Source: Phycisphaerales bacterium | Lineage (GTDB): Bacteria > Planctomycetota > Phycisphaerae > Phycisphaerales > UBA1924 | Assembly: GCA_020853975.1 (NCBI GenBank) | Contig: JADYXW010000090.1 | Coordinates: 1-64,000 of the forward strand | Length of the DNA: 64,000 nucleotides | Reading direction: 5' to 3' | Shown: piece by piece, positions 48,456-58,413 of the stretch | Layout of the letters: the number at the start of each line of letters is the position of its first letter | Numbering within the stretch: position 1 is the stretch's first letter | The notes under the pieces: model-generated | Told to the model about the DNA's origin: nothing | Database searches by the model: none | The model's input: only the letters and a program-made list of their open reading frames with translations | Program-made: the position numbers and the translations under genes

Positions 48456-48735
48456 TTCTAGAACTCCTCTCGAGAGTGCGGGCCGAACACCGGCCGCCGA
48501 ACCAGAACGTACATCAGCGGTCGTCAAGACGGACGACCCCCGTTCCTCCACGAACAGATCGGACGCTGCCGACGCCAAATGTCGGCAAGCCGATAGTTTT
48601 TGCAGTCTACCACTCAATTATTGGGATGCAAGCAGATTCCGCGCAGGGTATACCGAGGAAATCGTTTCCCCTGTCCTGTACGGAAGTTGTGTGGGCGGCT
48701 CTCCCAAGCCAGCCAACACCCCAGAGCTTGAAAAA

Positions 48736-48763
48736 CGTGGGGCGGACGGTGGCCCGCCCCACG
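48736..48763 (-). terminator. Rho-independent terminator for minus-strand dockerin-like gene B
   Basis: Perfect 10-bp stem CGTGGGGCGG-ACGGTGGC-CCGCCCCACG preceded on + by GAAAAA (T-tract on minus). Confidence 0.85.
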
Positions 48764-48794
48764 CGCAAGTGGTTATCGGAGCATTGTCATGGGC

Positions 48795-48974
48795 TCAGGG
48801 GCAGCCGCCGCCGCCGACGGTGTTGATGAGGGCGGCGATGTCGTCCTGGTCGACGTTGCCGTCCTGGTTGAAGTCGGGGTCGATGCCGGTGGGGTTCTCA
48901 CCGCCGCCGACGACGTTGATGAGGTAGGAGACGTCGTCCTGGTCGACGTTGCCGTCCTGGTTGACGTCGGGGTC
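48795..48974 (-). repeat. 180-bp near-identical dockerin-encoding cassette, copy B
   Basis: Aligns without gaps to 46461-46640 (offset 2334 bp). Confidence 0.9.
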
Positions 48975-50729
48975 ACAGGGCGGGGCGATGTTGCAGTCAG
49001 CCCAGGAGGGGATGATGGTTCCGCCCTGCTGGAAGCCGTTGTTGCCCGAGGTGTTGCGGAGGTGCCAGCGGCCGTTGTTGGAGGGGTCGGGGGAGTACTG
49101 GTTGCCACCGGACCAGGTCTGGGCGAGGAAGTAGGTGCCCGCGGGGAGGGGGTTGGTGTCGTTGAAGATGACAGGGGCGGGGACTGAGGCGCCGCCGATG
49201 GCGGAGGTCACGAGGTTGCCGTTGGCGTCGAAGAGGTGCCAGGAGTGGCCGATGGTGACATCGGAGGTGTCCATATCGATCTGAAGGGTGTTGGTGGCGT
49301 CGGTGTCACGGCAGGAGGTGAACTTGTACCAGTCCACGCCATAGGGGACCTGGGCGCGGCTGCCGATGGGCACGCCGGGGGAGACCACGGCGCCGAAGTC
49401 GGGCTCGCGGAGGGCGGGCTCAACGGAGGGCTCGACGGTGTTGCCGAGGCCATCGACGGCGGCGTTGGTGCGGATGTTGAGGGTGAAGTTGCCGCCGGCG
49501 GCGGGGACGCAGGAGGTGAGGCAGGGCGTGGCGTGGAGGGCGCCCTCGGGGGCGACGATCACGACGTAGTCACCGGCAGGCAGGCCGGCTCCGCCCGAGT
49601 AGATGCGGCCGTCGTACTGCACGCCGTCACCGACGGCGGAACGGCGGCCCATGCCGGCGGAGAGCTGGGCGTTGTTGCCCGAGCCCGCGCTGGTGTCCTG
49701 CCAGATGAGGTTGCAGGTGTTGGCGTCAAAGAGGCCGATGTTGACGTTGGAGGTCGAGCCCTCGGTGTCGATGTCGAGGTAGCGCCAGTCGATGTCCATC
49801 GCGCCGTTGGGGAGCGTGAAGGTGACGACGTGCGTGCCGCCCGAGCCGGGGATGGTGCCGTTGACCTGGTAGGGGGTGTTGTCGGCGAGGGAGCCGAGGG
49901 AAGTGTTCACGGGCGGGGGGACGGCATCGCGGGTGGCCTGGAAGGCCATGTAGGCGCCGCGGAGGCCCGCGGTGGTGCCGGAGCGGCTCGCGCCCGGGAA
50001 GTAGGGGCACAGGCCGCCGGACTGGGCGGCGGCGAACCAGCGGAACTCGTCGGAGTTGCCGACGGGGATGCAGGTGTAGTTCGCGCGGCTGAAGGGCGCG
50101 AAGTAGCAGAGGGGGACGGTGCCCGCGGCGTCGGACCACAGCGACATCACCACGCTCCAGGTGTTGGGGGACGTAGAGCCGAGGTAGGGGAGGGTGACCT
50201 GCTCGGCGACGTCGAGACCGATGAAGACGGGGAAGAACTGGCCCGAGTTGGTGCCGGTGTTCCAGCCGGTGCCGAGGTTGACGATGGTGGTGATGGGCGT
50301 GCCGGAGCCGGGGTTGGTGCCGGCGGCGGTGGCGGTGTGGGTGGGGAAGAACTCGAGCTTCATGTAGATGGTGGGGTTGCCGGCGAGGGGGTCGGCGCTG
50401 GACCAGATGCCGAACTTGATGGCGTTGATGGTGAGGTCTTCGTTGGCGTTGTTGACGATGATCATGTCATCGGCGATGGCCTGGGCGCCGCCCGGGCCGC
50501 CGGGGCCGGCGAAGCCTCCGGTCGCCGTGACGCCGGAGACGGGGATGCCGATGTCGTAGATGGGGTAGTTGCCCGGGACGCGGCTGTCGTAGCCGACGGG
50601 GCGGGTCCAGTTGATGGACAGGTTGGGATTCATGGAGGCGTCGAGGGCCGGGCCGACATCGAGGTCGGTCTGGGCCATCGCGGGAGCGGCGAGGCCTGCG
50701 AGCAGCGCGAACATCAGCGTCTTCTTCAT
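48795..50729 (-). CDS. Large exported protein with C-terminal GC-type dockerin-like domain (B)
   Basis: Signal MKKTLMFALLAGLAAPAMAQ; C-terminus CDPDVNQDGNVDQDDVSYLINVVGGGENPTGIDPDFNQDGNVDQDDIAALINTVGGGGCP; the middle shares only loose similarity with protein A. Confidence 0.88.
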   Translation of the reverse strand: MKKTLMFALLAGLAAPAMAQTDLDVGPALDASMNPNLSINWTRPVGYDSRVPGNYPIYDIGIPVSGVTATGGFAGPGGPGGAQAIADDMIIVNNANEDLTINAIKFGIWSSADPLAGNPTIYMKLEFFPTHTATAAGTNPGSGTPITTIVNLGTGWNTGTNSGQFFPVFIGLDVAEQVTLPYLGSTSPNTWSVVMSLWSDAAGTVPLCYFAPFSRANYTCIPVGNSDEFRWFAAAQSGGLCPYFPGASRSGTTAGLRGAYMAFQATRDAVPPPVNTSLGSLADNTPYQVNGTIPGSGGTHVVTFTLPNGAMDIDWRYLDIDTEGSTSNVNIGLFDANTCNLIWQDTSAGSGNNAQLSAGMGRRSAVGDGVQYDGRIYSGGAGLPAGDYVVIVAPEGALHATPCLTSCVPAAGGNFTLNIRTNAAVDGLGNTVEPSVEPALREPDFGAVVSPGVPIGSRAQVPYGVDWYKFTSCRDTDATNTLQIDMDTSDVTIGHSWHLFDANGNLVTSAIGGASVPAPVIFNDTNPLPAGTYFLAQTWSGGNQYSPDPSNNGRWHLRNTSGNNGFQQGGTIIPSWADCNIAPPCDPDVNQDGNVDQDDVSYLINVVGGGENPTGIDPDFNQDGNVDQDDIAALINTVGGGGCP

Positions 50730-51153
50730 GACGAAAACTCCTCTCGAGAGTTGCGGGCCGAAAAAAGGCCCAAAGCGCGGACACGACGATCCTCGAACGT
50801 GAGCGATCAGCCCAAGGGCCACGCGCCCGAGGGAATGCGGTCACTCTGTTGTGCGAGAACCCCTGACTGGATCACGAAAACTCGATCACGAAACGTCGTC
50901 CGAGTGCGGCTCTGGCCGTTGGCGAGCCTCTTCGAGCGGAACCCGGACGAACCGGACACTCCGAACGGGACACTCCGTTGAGGCCGCTGCGAGAAACGCA
51001 GAGGCCAATACCCCTGATCGAAACCCCTTCGCACGACTCAACAGGCAGTCTAACGAAAGATTGACCCGCCGCAAGCGAATCTGCGGGGCGGGCGGGGTGA
51101 ATTCCCGGGGTCGGGCCGCAACCAACAGGTGTTCCCCCATGAACGGGGCAGCC

Positions 51154-52365
51154 TCAGCGGGAGGCGGGGGCCCGGCGGCTCATGGCCTCGACGAACTGAT
51201 CGAAGAGGTAGGAGGCGTCGTGGGGTCCGGGGGAGGCCTCGGGGTGGTACTGCACGCTGAAGACGGGCTTGGTCGCGTGGCGGAAGCCGGCCAGGGTGCC
51301 GTCGTTGAGGTGGGTGTGGGTGGGGACACCCCCCACTGCCCTGAGGGAGTCTGCCTCGACCGCGAAGCCGTGGTTCTGGCTGGTGATCTCGACCCGGCCC
51401 GACTCGGTGTTGAGGATGGGCTGGTTGGCGCCGCGGTGGCCGAACTTGAGCTTGTAGGTCTTGGCGCCGAGCGCGAGAGCGAGCAGCTGGTGTCCGAGGC
51501 AGATGCCGAAGGTGGGGATCGTCTCTGCCGCGGGCTGGTTCAGGATGGTGCGGAGGGTGGCGATGGTGGCGTCCACGGCGGCGGGGTCTCCCGGGCCGTT
51601 GGAGACGAACAGGCCATCGGCCTCGCCCGCGTTGAAGCGGCGGAGGATTTCGCTCGCGGGGGTGTTGTGCGGGATGACGACGAGCTCGCAGCCACGCTGG
51701 GCGAGGTTGCGGAGGATGTTCGCCTTAGCGCCGCAGTCCAGGGCGAGGACGCGGTAGGTGCGCGTGGGCTTGGGCTGGTTGAGCAGAGCCCAGTCGCCCA
51801 GGGTCGCTTCCCAGGAGTGGCCCGCGTTGCAGCCGACCCGTGGCACGAGGTTCTGCCCGGCCATGCTGGGTGCGGACTTCGCACGGGCGACCAGGTCGGC
51901 GTCGGAGAGGTCGGTGCGGTCGGTCAGCGCGCCGGGCATGGCGCCGCTGGTGCGGAGGATGCGGGTGAGCGCGCGGGTGTCGATGCCGGAGATGCCGAGC
52001 ACGCCCTCTCTGGCGAGGTAGTCGGAGAGGGAGGTGGTGGCGCGGAAGTTGGAGTGGCGGCGGGCGAGCTCGCGGACGACAAAGCCCGCGACCTGCACGC
52101 GCGTGGACTCGGTGTCGTCGGGGTTCACGCCATAGTTCCCGATCATGGGGAAGGTCTGGACGAGGATCTGGCCTGTGTAGGAGGGATCGGTGAGGGCTTC
52201 CTGGTAGCCGCACATGGCGGTGGTGAAGACAACCTCAGCGACGGAGACGATCCCCTTGCCGATGGCGCCGAAGGCGGAGCCTGTGAAGACGGTGCCGTTG
52301 GCGAGCGCGAGGCGCGCGGGGGGGGCGGCTACGGTCTTTGGCGACGGGGGGTTCGTGTTGGGCAT
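51154..52365 (-). CDS. carA: Carbamoyl-phosphate synthase small subunit
   Basis: LALANGTVFTGSAFGAIGKGIVSVAEVVFTTAMCGYQEALTDPSYTGQILVQTFPMIGNYGVN...PTFGICLGHQLLALALGAKTYKLKFGHRGANQPI...TSQNHGFAVEA. Confidence 0.96.
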   Translation of the reverse strand: MPNTNPPSPKTVAAPPARLALANGTVFTGSAFGAIGKGIVSVAEVVFTTAMCGYQEALTDPSYTGQILVQTFPMIGNYGVNPDDTESTRVQVAGFVVRELARRHSNFRATTSLSDYLAREGVLGISGIDTRALTRILRTSGAMPGALTDRTDLSDADLVARAKSAPSMAGQNLVPRVGCNAGHSWEATLGDWALLNQPKPTRTYRVLALDCGAKANILRNLAQRGCELVVIPHNTPASEILRRFNAGEADGLFVSNGPGDPAAVDATIATLRTILNQPAAETIPTFGICLGHQLLALALGAKTYKLKFGHRGANQPILNTESGRVEITSQNHGFAVEADSLRAVGGVPTHTHLNDGTLAGFRHATKPVFSVQYHPEASPGPHDASYLFDQFVEAMSRRAPASR

Positions 52366-52443
52366 CGAAAGTGGAGTGTAGCGCGCGTGCGCGATCGGAC
52401 TCTCTTCGCGGAGCAGGAAACAGCCGACAGAGGCGGGGTTTTT

Positions 52444-54753
52444 GTGCGCGTGGCGGTGGAGCGCGGCATCGATCGCGGGCCGGAGGACGCGGCGCTGACG
52501 TACCGGTGCGACCCCGTCGTGGGCGAGGCCGGCGTGCGCGTCGGGGAGCGGGTCGAGGTGCCCCTGGGCCGGGGTGGCACCTCGGCCGGGGGCATTGTCG
52601 TGGAGGTGGGCGGGCGGGAGCTGCTGGGGGACCTCGCGCCCTCGCGGGTGAAGCCGGTGCTGAGGCGGACGGGTGCGGTGCTGCCGGCGGGGCTGCTGGG
52701 TTTGGCGGCCTGGATGGCGGAGTACTACGTGTGCCCCCTTGGGATGGTGCTGACGGGGATGATGCCGGCGGCGGTGAAGGCGGGGACCGGGCGAAAGACC
52801 GAGGAGATCGTGACGCGCCTGGAGATGCCCTCCGGCGCAGCGCTCACAAAGGCCCAGGAGAAGTTGTGGGCCCGCGTGCGGGAGGTGGAGGCGGGCGAGT
52901 TTCCGCTGCCCCTGAAGTCGCTCGCGGGGCTTGTGGGCGCGCGGGGAGTGGCGGGCCTGAAGAAGCTCGCGGGGCTGGGAGCGTTGGGAATCGAGAAGCG
53001 GGAGGGCGTGAGCGCGGGCGAACCCCCGGGGTTTGATGGTGTCGAGGCCGGGAAGGGAGAGCGGCCGGAGCCGACGGCGGGGCAGGCTCGCGTGATTGAG
53101 GGGATCGGGGGGGCCGGGGGTGCGGGGGATGCGGGGGGGCGAGACGGCTTTGGCGTGCACCTGCTGCGGGGCGTGACGGGTTCCGGCAAGACGGAGGTGT
53201 ATCTGCGGCTGATCGGGCGCGTCCTTGGCGAGGGCGGGCGTGCGATCGTGCTGGTGCCGGAGATCGCGCTGACGCCCCAAACCTCGGCGCGGTTCACGAG
53301 GCGGTTCGGAGCGGCGCAGGTCGCGGTGCTGCACTCCGGATTGACGGCGGCGCAGCGGCACCGTGAGTGGAGGCGGATCGCGGGCGGAGAGGCGAGCGTC
53401 GTGGTCGGCGCCCGGTCCGCGGTCTTTGCGCCCGTCGAGGACCTTCGGCTGATCGTCGTGGACGAAGAGCACGACACGTCGTACAAGCAGGATCGGCTGC
53501 CCAGGTACAACGCGCGGGACGTGGCGGTGAAGCGGGGACAACTCGAGGGGGCGCCCGTGGTGCTGGGGTCCGCGACGCCTTCGCTGGAGAGCTGGGCCAA
53601 CGCCCGCGCGGGAAGGTATCGGCTGTGGGAACTGACGGAGCGCGTGGGCGGGGCGGTGCTGCCCGAGGTGCGCGTGGTGGACATGAAGCTGGAGCACCGC
53701 ACGCGGCGCGAGAGCGACCCCGACGACCGGCGGCTGCACCTGCTGGGGCCAACGCTGGAGCGGGAGTTCGAGGCCTCGCTGCGCGGGGGCGGGCAGGTGA
53801 TCCTGCTGCTGAACAGGCGCGGGTTCGCGAGCTATGTGTGGTGCCGCAACGCGGCGTGCGGGTTTGTGGCGGGGTGCGAGCAGTGCGACGCGAACCTGGT
53901 GGTGCACCGGCATGACGGGCTGCCGCCCGGGGGCATCGTGAGGTGCCACCACTGCGAGGCGGAGCAGCGGGTGCCGGTCCTGTGCCCGTCGTGCGGAGGG
54001 AAGGTGGCGCTGTGGGGCGGGGGCACGCAGCGGGCGGAGGAGGAGCTGGTCTCGAAGTTTTCATCGCTGGGGGTGGTGGAGGGGGAGACGCTGCTGCGTG
54101 TGGACTCGGACACAATGCACAGCGCGCGGGACTACTACGAGGCGCTGGGCCGCTTCGGGCGGGGAGAGGTGCGGGTGCTGATCGGCACGCAGATGCTGGC
54201 GAAGGGGCTGGACTATCCGAACGTGAGGCTGGTGGGCGTGCTGGACGCGGACCTGTCGCTGAACATCCCGGACTTCCGGTCGTCGGAGCGGACGTTCCAA
54301 CTGGTGAGCCAGGTGGCGGGTCGGGCGGGAAGGGGAACGCACCGGGGGCTGGTGATCGTACAGACGTACAACCCGGGCGCGGGGGCGATCCGGCATGCGG
54401 CGGCGCACGACTTTGAGGGCTTTGCGCGAACGGAGCTGGCGGTGCGGGAGCGGGCGGGCTTGCCCCCCGCGACGCGGATGGCGCGGGTGGTGTGCCGCGA
54501 CGAGCGGGCGGAGCGTGCGAAGGAGGCGGCGGGTCTGCTCGCGGCGCACCTGGGCGCCGGCGGGCTGGTGTCGGTCCGCGGGCCGATGGCGTGCGTGGTC
54601 GGGCGGGTGGCGGGGCAGTACCGTTACGCGGTGGAGATCGTGGGCGCCCGCGCGGGGCGGGTGCAGGCGGCGCTCGCGGGCGCGAGGCGCGAGGGGCTGC
54701 TGAAGAGCGACCCGAAGACGGCGGTGGATGTGGACCCGGTGGCGCTCATGTGA
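52444..54753 (+). CDS. priA: Primosomal replication protein N' (PriA helicase)
   Basis: GVTGSGKTEVYLRLIGRVL, EIALTPQT, VDEEHDTSYKQDRLPRYNARDVAVKR, Zn-binding CRNAACGFVAGCEQCDANLVVH...CHHCEAEQRVPVLCPSCGG. Start uncertain (GTG 52444 or GTG 52387). Confidence 0.94.
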   Translation: MRVAVERGIDRGPEDAALTYRCDPVVGEAGVRVGERVEVPLGRGGTSAGGIVVEVGGRELLGDLAPSRVKPVLRRTGAVLPAGLLGLAAWMAEYYVCPLGMVLTGMMPAAVKAGTGRKTEEIVTRLEMPSGAALTKAQEKLWARVREVEAGEFPLPLKSLAGLVGARGVAGLKKLAGLGALGIEKREGVSAGEPPGFDGVEAGKGERPEPTAGQARVIEGIGGAGGAGDAGGRDGFGVHLLRGVTGSGKTEVYLRLIGRVLGEGGRAIVLVPEIALTPQTSARFTRRFGAAQVAVLHSGLTAAQRHREWRRIAGGEASVVVGARSAVFAPVEDLRLIVVDEEHDTSYKQDRLPRYNARDVAVKRGQLEGAPVVLGSATPSLESWANARAGRYRLWELTERVGGAVLPEVRVVDMKLEHRTRRESDPDDRRLHLLGPTLEREFEASLRGGGQVILLLNRRGFASYVWCRNAACGFVAGCEQCDANLVVHRHDGLPPGGIVRCHHCEAEQRVPVLCPSCGGKVALWGGGTQRAEEELVSKFSSLGVVEGETLLRVDSDTMHSARDYYEALGRFGRGEVRVLIGTQMLAKGLDYPNVRLVGVLDADLSLNIPDFRSSERTFQLVSQVAGRAGRGTHRGLVIVQTYNPGAGAIRHAAAHDFEGFARTELAVRERAGLPPATRMARVVCRDERAERAKEAAGLLAAHLGAGGLVSVRGPMACVVGRVAGQYRYAVEIVGARAGRVQAALAGARREGLLKSDPKTAVDVDPVALM

Positions 54754-54795
54754 GCGGACCGGCGGGAGCGGGCGGAGAAGTCGGAGCGAGGGCGC

Positions 54796-56178
54796 ATGAG
54801 CCATTGGACGAGCGAGGACGGGCGGTTCGCGGGGAAGCGCGTCACGGTGATGGGACTCGGACGCTTCGGCGGCGGCGCGGGCGTGGCGGTGTGGCTGGCG
54901 GAGCGGGGCGCACGCGTGCTCGTGACGGACCTGGACCCCGCGGAAAAACTGGCGGCGTCGGTCCGCGGGGTCGAGTCGCTGGTAGGGCCCGGCGCCATCG
55001 AGTGGAAGCTGGGCGGGCATGACACAGGCGACTTTGTCAAGGCGGACCTGGTGGTGGCGGGCCCGGCGGTGCCCAAGCCCTGGGCGAACCGCTTTCTGCT
55101 CGCGGCGCGCGGAGCGGGCGTGCCGGTGACGACCGAAGTGCGCCTCGCGGTGCAGAGGCTGGACCGGGAGCGTGTGATCGGGGTGACGGGCTCGGCGGGA
55201 AAGAGCACGACATGCGCGATGACGGACCACCTGCTGCGGGCGCTGGGGGCCCGGAGCCACCTTGGCGGGAACATCGGCGGGAGCATGCTGCGGGAAGCCG
55301 CGTCCGTGCGCGCGGGCGGCTGGGTGGTGCTGGAACTGTCGAGTTTCATGCTGCACTGGCTGGGCGCGGGCGTGGGCTATGACGACGCTCCCGCATGGTC
55401 GCCCCGCGTCGCGGTCATCACCAACATCACGGACAACCACACGGACTGGCACGGCACGTTCGAGCACTACGCCGCGAGCAAGCTGGGGCTCGTGCGCCAC
55501 GCCGGGGCGGGGGACGTCGCGGTGCTCGCGTCGCGGGATCACGCGGGGGCGCTGTGGGAGCGGATGAGGGAGGCAGCGTCGGCGCGGCGGGTGGTCGAGG
55601 TCGCCCCGGCCACCCCGTGGGCGGGCATGGGGCTCTCGGTGCCGGGCGCGCACAACGAGCAGAACGCGCGGATGGCGATGGAGGCGGTTCGCGCGGCGCT
55701 GGGAGCGGACGCCCCGGACGAAGGCGTGATGCTGCGGGCGCTGCGCGGGTTCATGGGGCTGCCCCACCGGCTGTGCCTCGTGGGAGAGCGGGGCGGGGTG
55801 AGGTGGTACAACGACAGCAAGTCCACGACCCCTGGGAGCACGCTGCTCGCGGTGCGGGCGTTTGACAACGCTTCGAGGGTCCATCTGATTGCCGGCGGGT
55901 ACGACAAGGGGAGCGACCTATCGCCGGTCGCGGGCCTCGCTGCGTCGCTCGCGGGGCTGTACACGATCGGCAAGACCGGGCCTGTCATCGCGGCGGGGAG
56001 CGGAGGCCGCGCGATCGAGTGCGGCACGCTTGACCGTGCGGTGGCGGCGATCCGGGAACGGGCGCGGGCGGGCGACGTGGCACTGCTGAGCCCCGCGTGC
56101 GCCTCCTGGGACCAGTTTGAGCACTACGAGCAGCGGGGCGAGGTCTTTGCCGCACTCGCGGCGGGAGAGAAAAGATGA
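54796..56178 (+). CDS. murD: UDP-N-acetylmuramoylalanine--D-glutamate ligase
   Basis: [126 protein letters not shown]. Confidence 0.95.
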   Translation: MSHWTSEDGRFAGKRVTVMGLGRFGGGAGVAVWLAERGARVLVTDLDPAEKLAASVRGVESLVGPGAIEWKLGGHDTGDFVKADLVVAGPAVPKPWANRFLLAARGAGVPVTTEVRLAVQRLDRERVIGVTGSAGKSTTCAMTDHLLRALGARSHLGGNIGGSMLREAASVRAGGWVVLELSSFMLHWLGAGVGYDDAPAWSPRVAVITNITDNHTDWHGTFEHYAASKLGLVRHAGAGDVAVLASRDHAGALWERMREAASARRVVEVAPATPWAGMGLSVPGAHNEQNARMAMEAVRAALGADAPDEGVMLRALRGFMGLPHRLCLVGERGGVRWYNDSKSTTPGSTLLAVRAFDNASRVHLIAGGYDKGSDLSPVAGLAASLAGLYTIGKTGPVIAAGSGGRAIECGTLDRAVAAIRERARAGDVALLSPACASWDQFEHYEQRGEVFAALAAGEKR

Positions 56179-56999
56179 AGCGATCGGCCATGTGCTGCGC
56201 GCTGCTGATGACGGGCCTGGCGATGGTGGGCGGGTGCGCAGCGTCACGGAAGGAGGTGCGTGAAGAGCCGCCGACGCCGCCCGTGGCCCCCCCCACCACT
56301 GCACCCACGCCACCGGAGCCTCCCGCTGCTCCCGTTGCGCCGACCGCCTCGCCCCCCCCCGCCGCCCGCGAGGGCGCAAAGGAGGTCTTCCCGCACGTGC
56401 GAGTGGACGTCGCGGAGCGCGAGGTGGAGATCGACGCGTTCGTGCCGATCGATGCGCACAACGAGAAGACGCCGCGGGTGTACCTGGAGGTGGTGCTGTG
56501 CTCGACCGACACGAAGGAGCACGAGGCGCTGGTCGCGACAGAGGCGAAGCCCTCGCACGTGCATGCAGCACTGCTGCTCGCGGGGCTTCAGCCCGGAACA
56601 CCCGGGGCGTGGGACTGGGAGGGTGCGCAGATCCGACCCGTGCCCCCGACGGGCCCGCGGCTCGATGTGAGGCTCGAACGCCCAGACACCGGGGAGAGCT
56701 GGTCGCCCGCGGCGTGGGTGGTCTCGGCGAGGTCGGGGAAGGGGCTTGCGGAGCTTGAGCCGGAAGGGGGGTTCATGTTCACGGGCTCGCAGATGCTGAC
56801 ACGCCACGGCGTAGAGCACTATCGCGCCGACCGCGAGGGTTGCATCGTGGGCCTGGCGACGTTCGGCGGCGAGGTCGTTGGGTATACGAGGCTTCACAGC
56901 CCGGAGTCCTCGCTGGAGGAACCGGACTGGATGGCACGCGCGGACACGGTGCCCGCGTTCGGGACGAAGATGATCGTGAGGCTTCGGGCGCCGCGGTAG
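56175..56999 (+). CDS. Putative lipoprotein, unknown function
   Basis: [27 protein letters not shown] (lipobox VGGC); Pro/Thr-rich linker; ATG overlaps the murD stop. Confidence 0.75.
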   Translation: MKRSAMCCALLMTGLAMVGGCAASRKEVREEPPTPPVAPPTTAPTPPEPPAAPVAPTASPPPAAREGAKEVFPHVRVDVAEREVEIDAFVPIDAHNEKTPRVYLEVVLCSTDTKEHEALVATEAKPSHVHAALLLAGLQPGTPGAWDWEGAQIRPVPPTGPRLDVRLERPDTGESWSPAAWVVSARSGKGLAELEPEGGFMFTGSQMLTRHGVEHYRADREGCIVGLATFGGEVVGYTRLHSPESSLEEPDWMARADTVPAFGTKMIVRLRAPR

Positions 57000-57002
57000 G
57001 CG

Positions 57003-58379
57003 TCAGGGCTCGACGAGGATGCGAAGGGTGCTGGTGCGGGGCTTGTCGTCGACGACCTCGACGACCTCGATCTCCACGGGCCTGCCCAGGATGACGCCGG
57101 AGGCAACCATGGCCTCGGCGGCGGCGTCGGCGGACAGAACCTCCCGGCCCGCGACGGACCGCAGAAGCATGCCGGTCTTCAGGCCCGAGGTCTCGGCGGG
57201 CGAACCCGGAACAGTGAAGGCGACCGAGGGGCCTGACTGCGTGTCGCGAAGCATGAGCCCGAGCTCAGTGTGGATGGCTTGGTTGTACTGACGCGCGGCG
57301 AGGTCCTTGGGCATGGCCCCGAGGGTCACGGTGAGCGAGAGGGTCTCGCCATCCCGCAGGACCTGGAGCTCGAGTGTGTCGCCCGGCGAGGCGGAGTTGA
57401 TGACGCCCCGGAGCTGGTCGGCCTCGTGCACGGGCTGGCCCGACGCGCCCGTGATGCGATCCCCCGCCCTGAGCCCGGCGGCGGCGGCGGGCGAGTCCTC
57501 GACGACGCGCCCGACGCGGACAGAACCATGCACATCGTCGCCGAAGAAGATCCCGATGTAGCCCCCCACCGCGGGCTGGCCCGCGATGATCTGCGGGACG
57601 CGGGACTCGATGGCGGCAAGAGGGATGGCGAATGAGATGCCCGCGGACTGGCCCTCGCTGGTGCCCTGCGTGTCCTGGGCGGTGGCGATGGCGACGTTCA
57701 TGCCCACGAGGCGACCCCGGACGTCCACGAGCGGGCCGCCCGAGTTGCCGGGGTTGACGGCGGCGTCGGTCTGGATGAAGTTCGCCGGGCTGACAAAGCC
57801 GGTGGCGGTGCGGGCGGAGCGACCCAGCGCCGAGACGACACCCTCGGACATCGAGAACTTGAAGTTGAACGGAGAACCGAAGGCGAAGACGCGGTCGCCC
57901 TTGGTGAGGCGGGCGCCGGTGGCGCGGCGGAGGGGGATGAGGTGCGGGCCGGGGTCCACCCTGAGCACGGCGATGTCCCCCGTGAGGTCCATGCCCACCA
58001 CGTTCGCGCTCACCACGCGCGCATCGGCGAACTGGACGCGGATCTGCGTCGCGGCGGCGACGACGTGGGCGTTGGTGACCACGTGACCCTGCGAGTCAAA
58101 GACCCAGCCCGAGCCGGACGAGAACCGGCGGGTGTCGTCACGGTCGGCCTCCACCTGGATGTGGACGACAGAGGGCTCGACGCTGACCGCGACGTTGCGG
58201 ACCGCGCGGTTCAGCCGCTCGAGCACGTCGTCGTTGTCCAGCGACTGCTGGGCGAGGTGCACCGTCGCGCGGGTCTGCTCGCTGGCGATGCGACGGACCA
58301 TGTCGGGCAGCGCGAGCGTCACGACCCCGGCGCTCACGAGCACCACGAAGGCCGGACCGAAAGAGACGATGCGTCGCAT
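57003..58379 (-). CDS. HtrA/DegP-like trypsin-family protease with PDZ domains
   Basis: Membrane anchor, VVTNAHVVAAATQIRV (His), GDIAVLRVD (Asp), TDAAVNPGNSGGPLVDVRGRLVGMN (Ser), then PDZ-like GYIGIFFGDDVHGSVRVGRVVEDSPAAAAGLRAGDRITG. Confidence 0.93.
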   Translation of the reverse strand: MRRIVSFGPAFVVLVSAGVVTLALPDMVRRIASEQTRATVHLAQQSLDNDDVLERLNRAVRNVAVSVEPSVVHIQVEADRDDTRRFSSGSGWVFDSQGHVVTNAHVVAAATQIRVQFADARVVSANVVGMDLTGDIAVLRVDPGPHLIPLRRATGARLTKGDRVFAFGSPFNFKFSMSEGVVSALGRSARTATGFVSPANFIQTDAAVNPGNSGGPLVDVRGRLVGMNVAIATAQDTQGTSEGQSAGISFAIPLAAIESRVPQIIAGQPAVGGYIGIFFGDDVHGSVRVGRVVEDSPAAAAGLRAGDRITGASGQPVHEADQLRGVINSASPGDTLELQVLRDGETLSLTVTLGAMPKDLAARQYNQAIHTELGLMLRDTQSGPSVAFTVPGSPAETSGLKTGMLLRSVAGREVLSADAAAEAMVASGVILGRPVEIEVVEVVDDKPRTSTLRILVEP

Positions 58380-58413
58380 GCTGTGTCCTTCGCCGGCCCG
58401 GCCCGGCGGGGAT

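Noticed and set aside
46461-48974. 180-bp direct repeats as possible ends of a mobile element
   Set aside because: They lie inside coding sequence as in-frame C-terminal domains, with no transposase, terminal inverted repeats or target-site duplication seen.
44110-50981. Very long plus-strand ORFs (44110-46593, 46368-48461, 49236-50981)
   Set aside because: Antisense to prfA, ctaB and the two dockerin-like proteins; Val/Gly/Asp repeats reflect antisense translation.
51154-53952. Minus-strand 932-aa ORF extending beyond carA
   Set aside because: Only the part from ATG 52365 encodes CarA; the upstream extension is antisense to priA.
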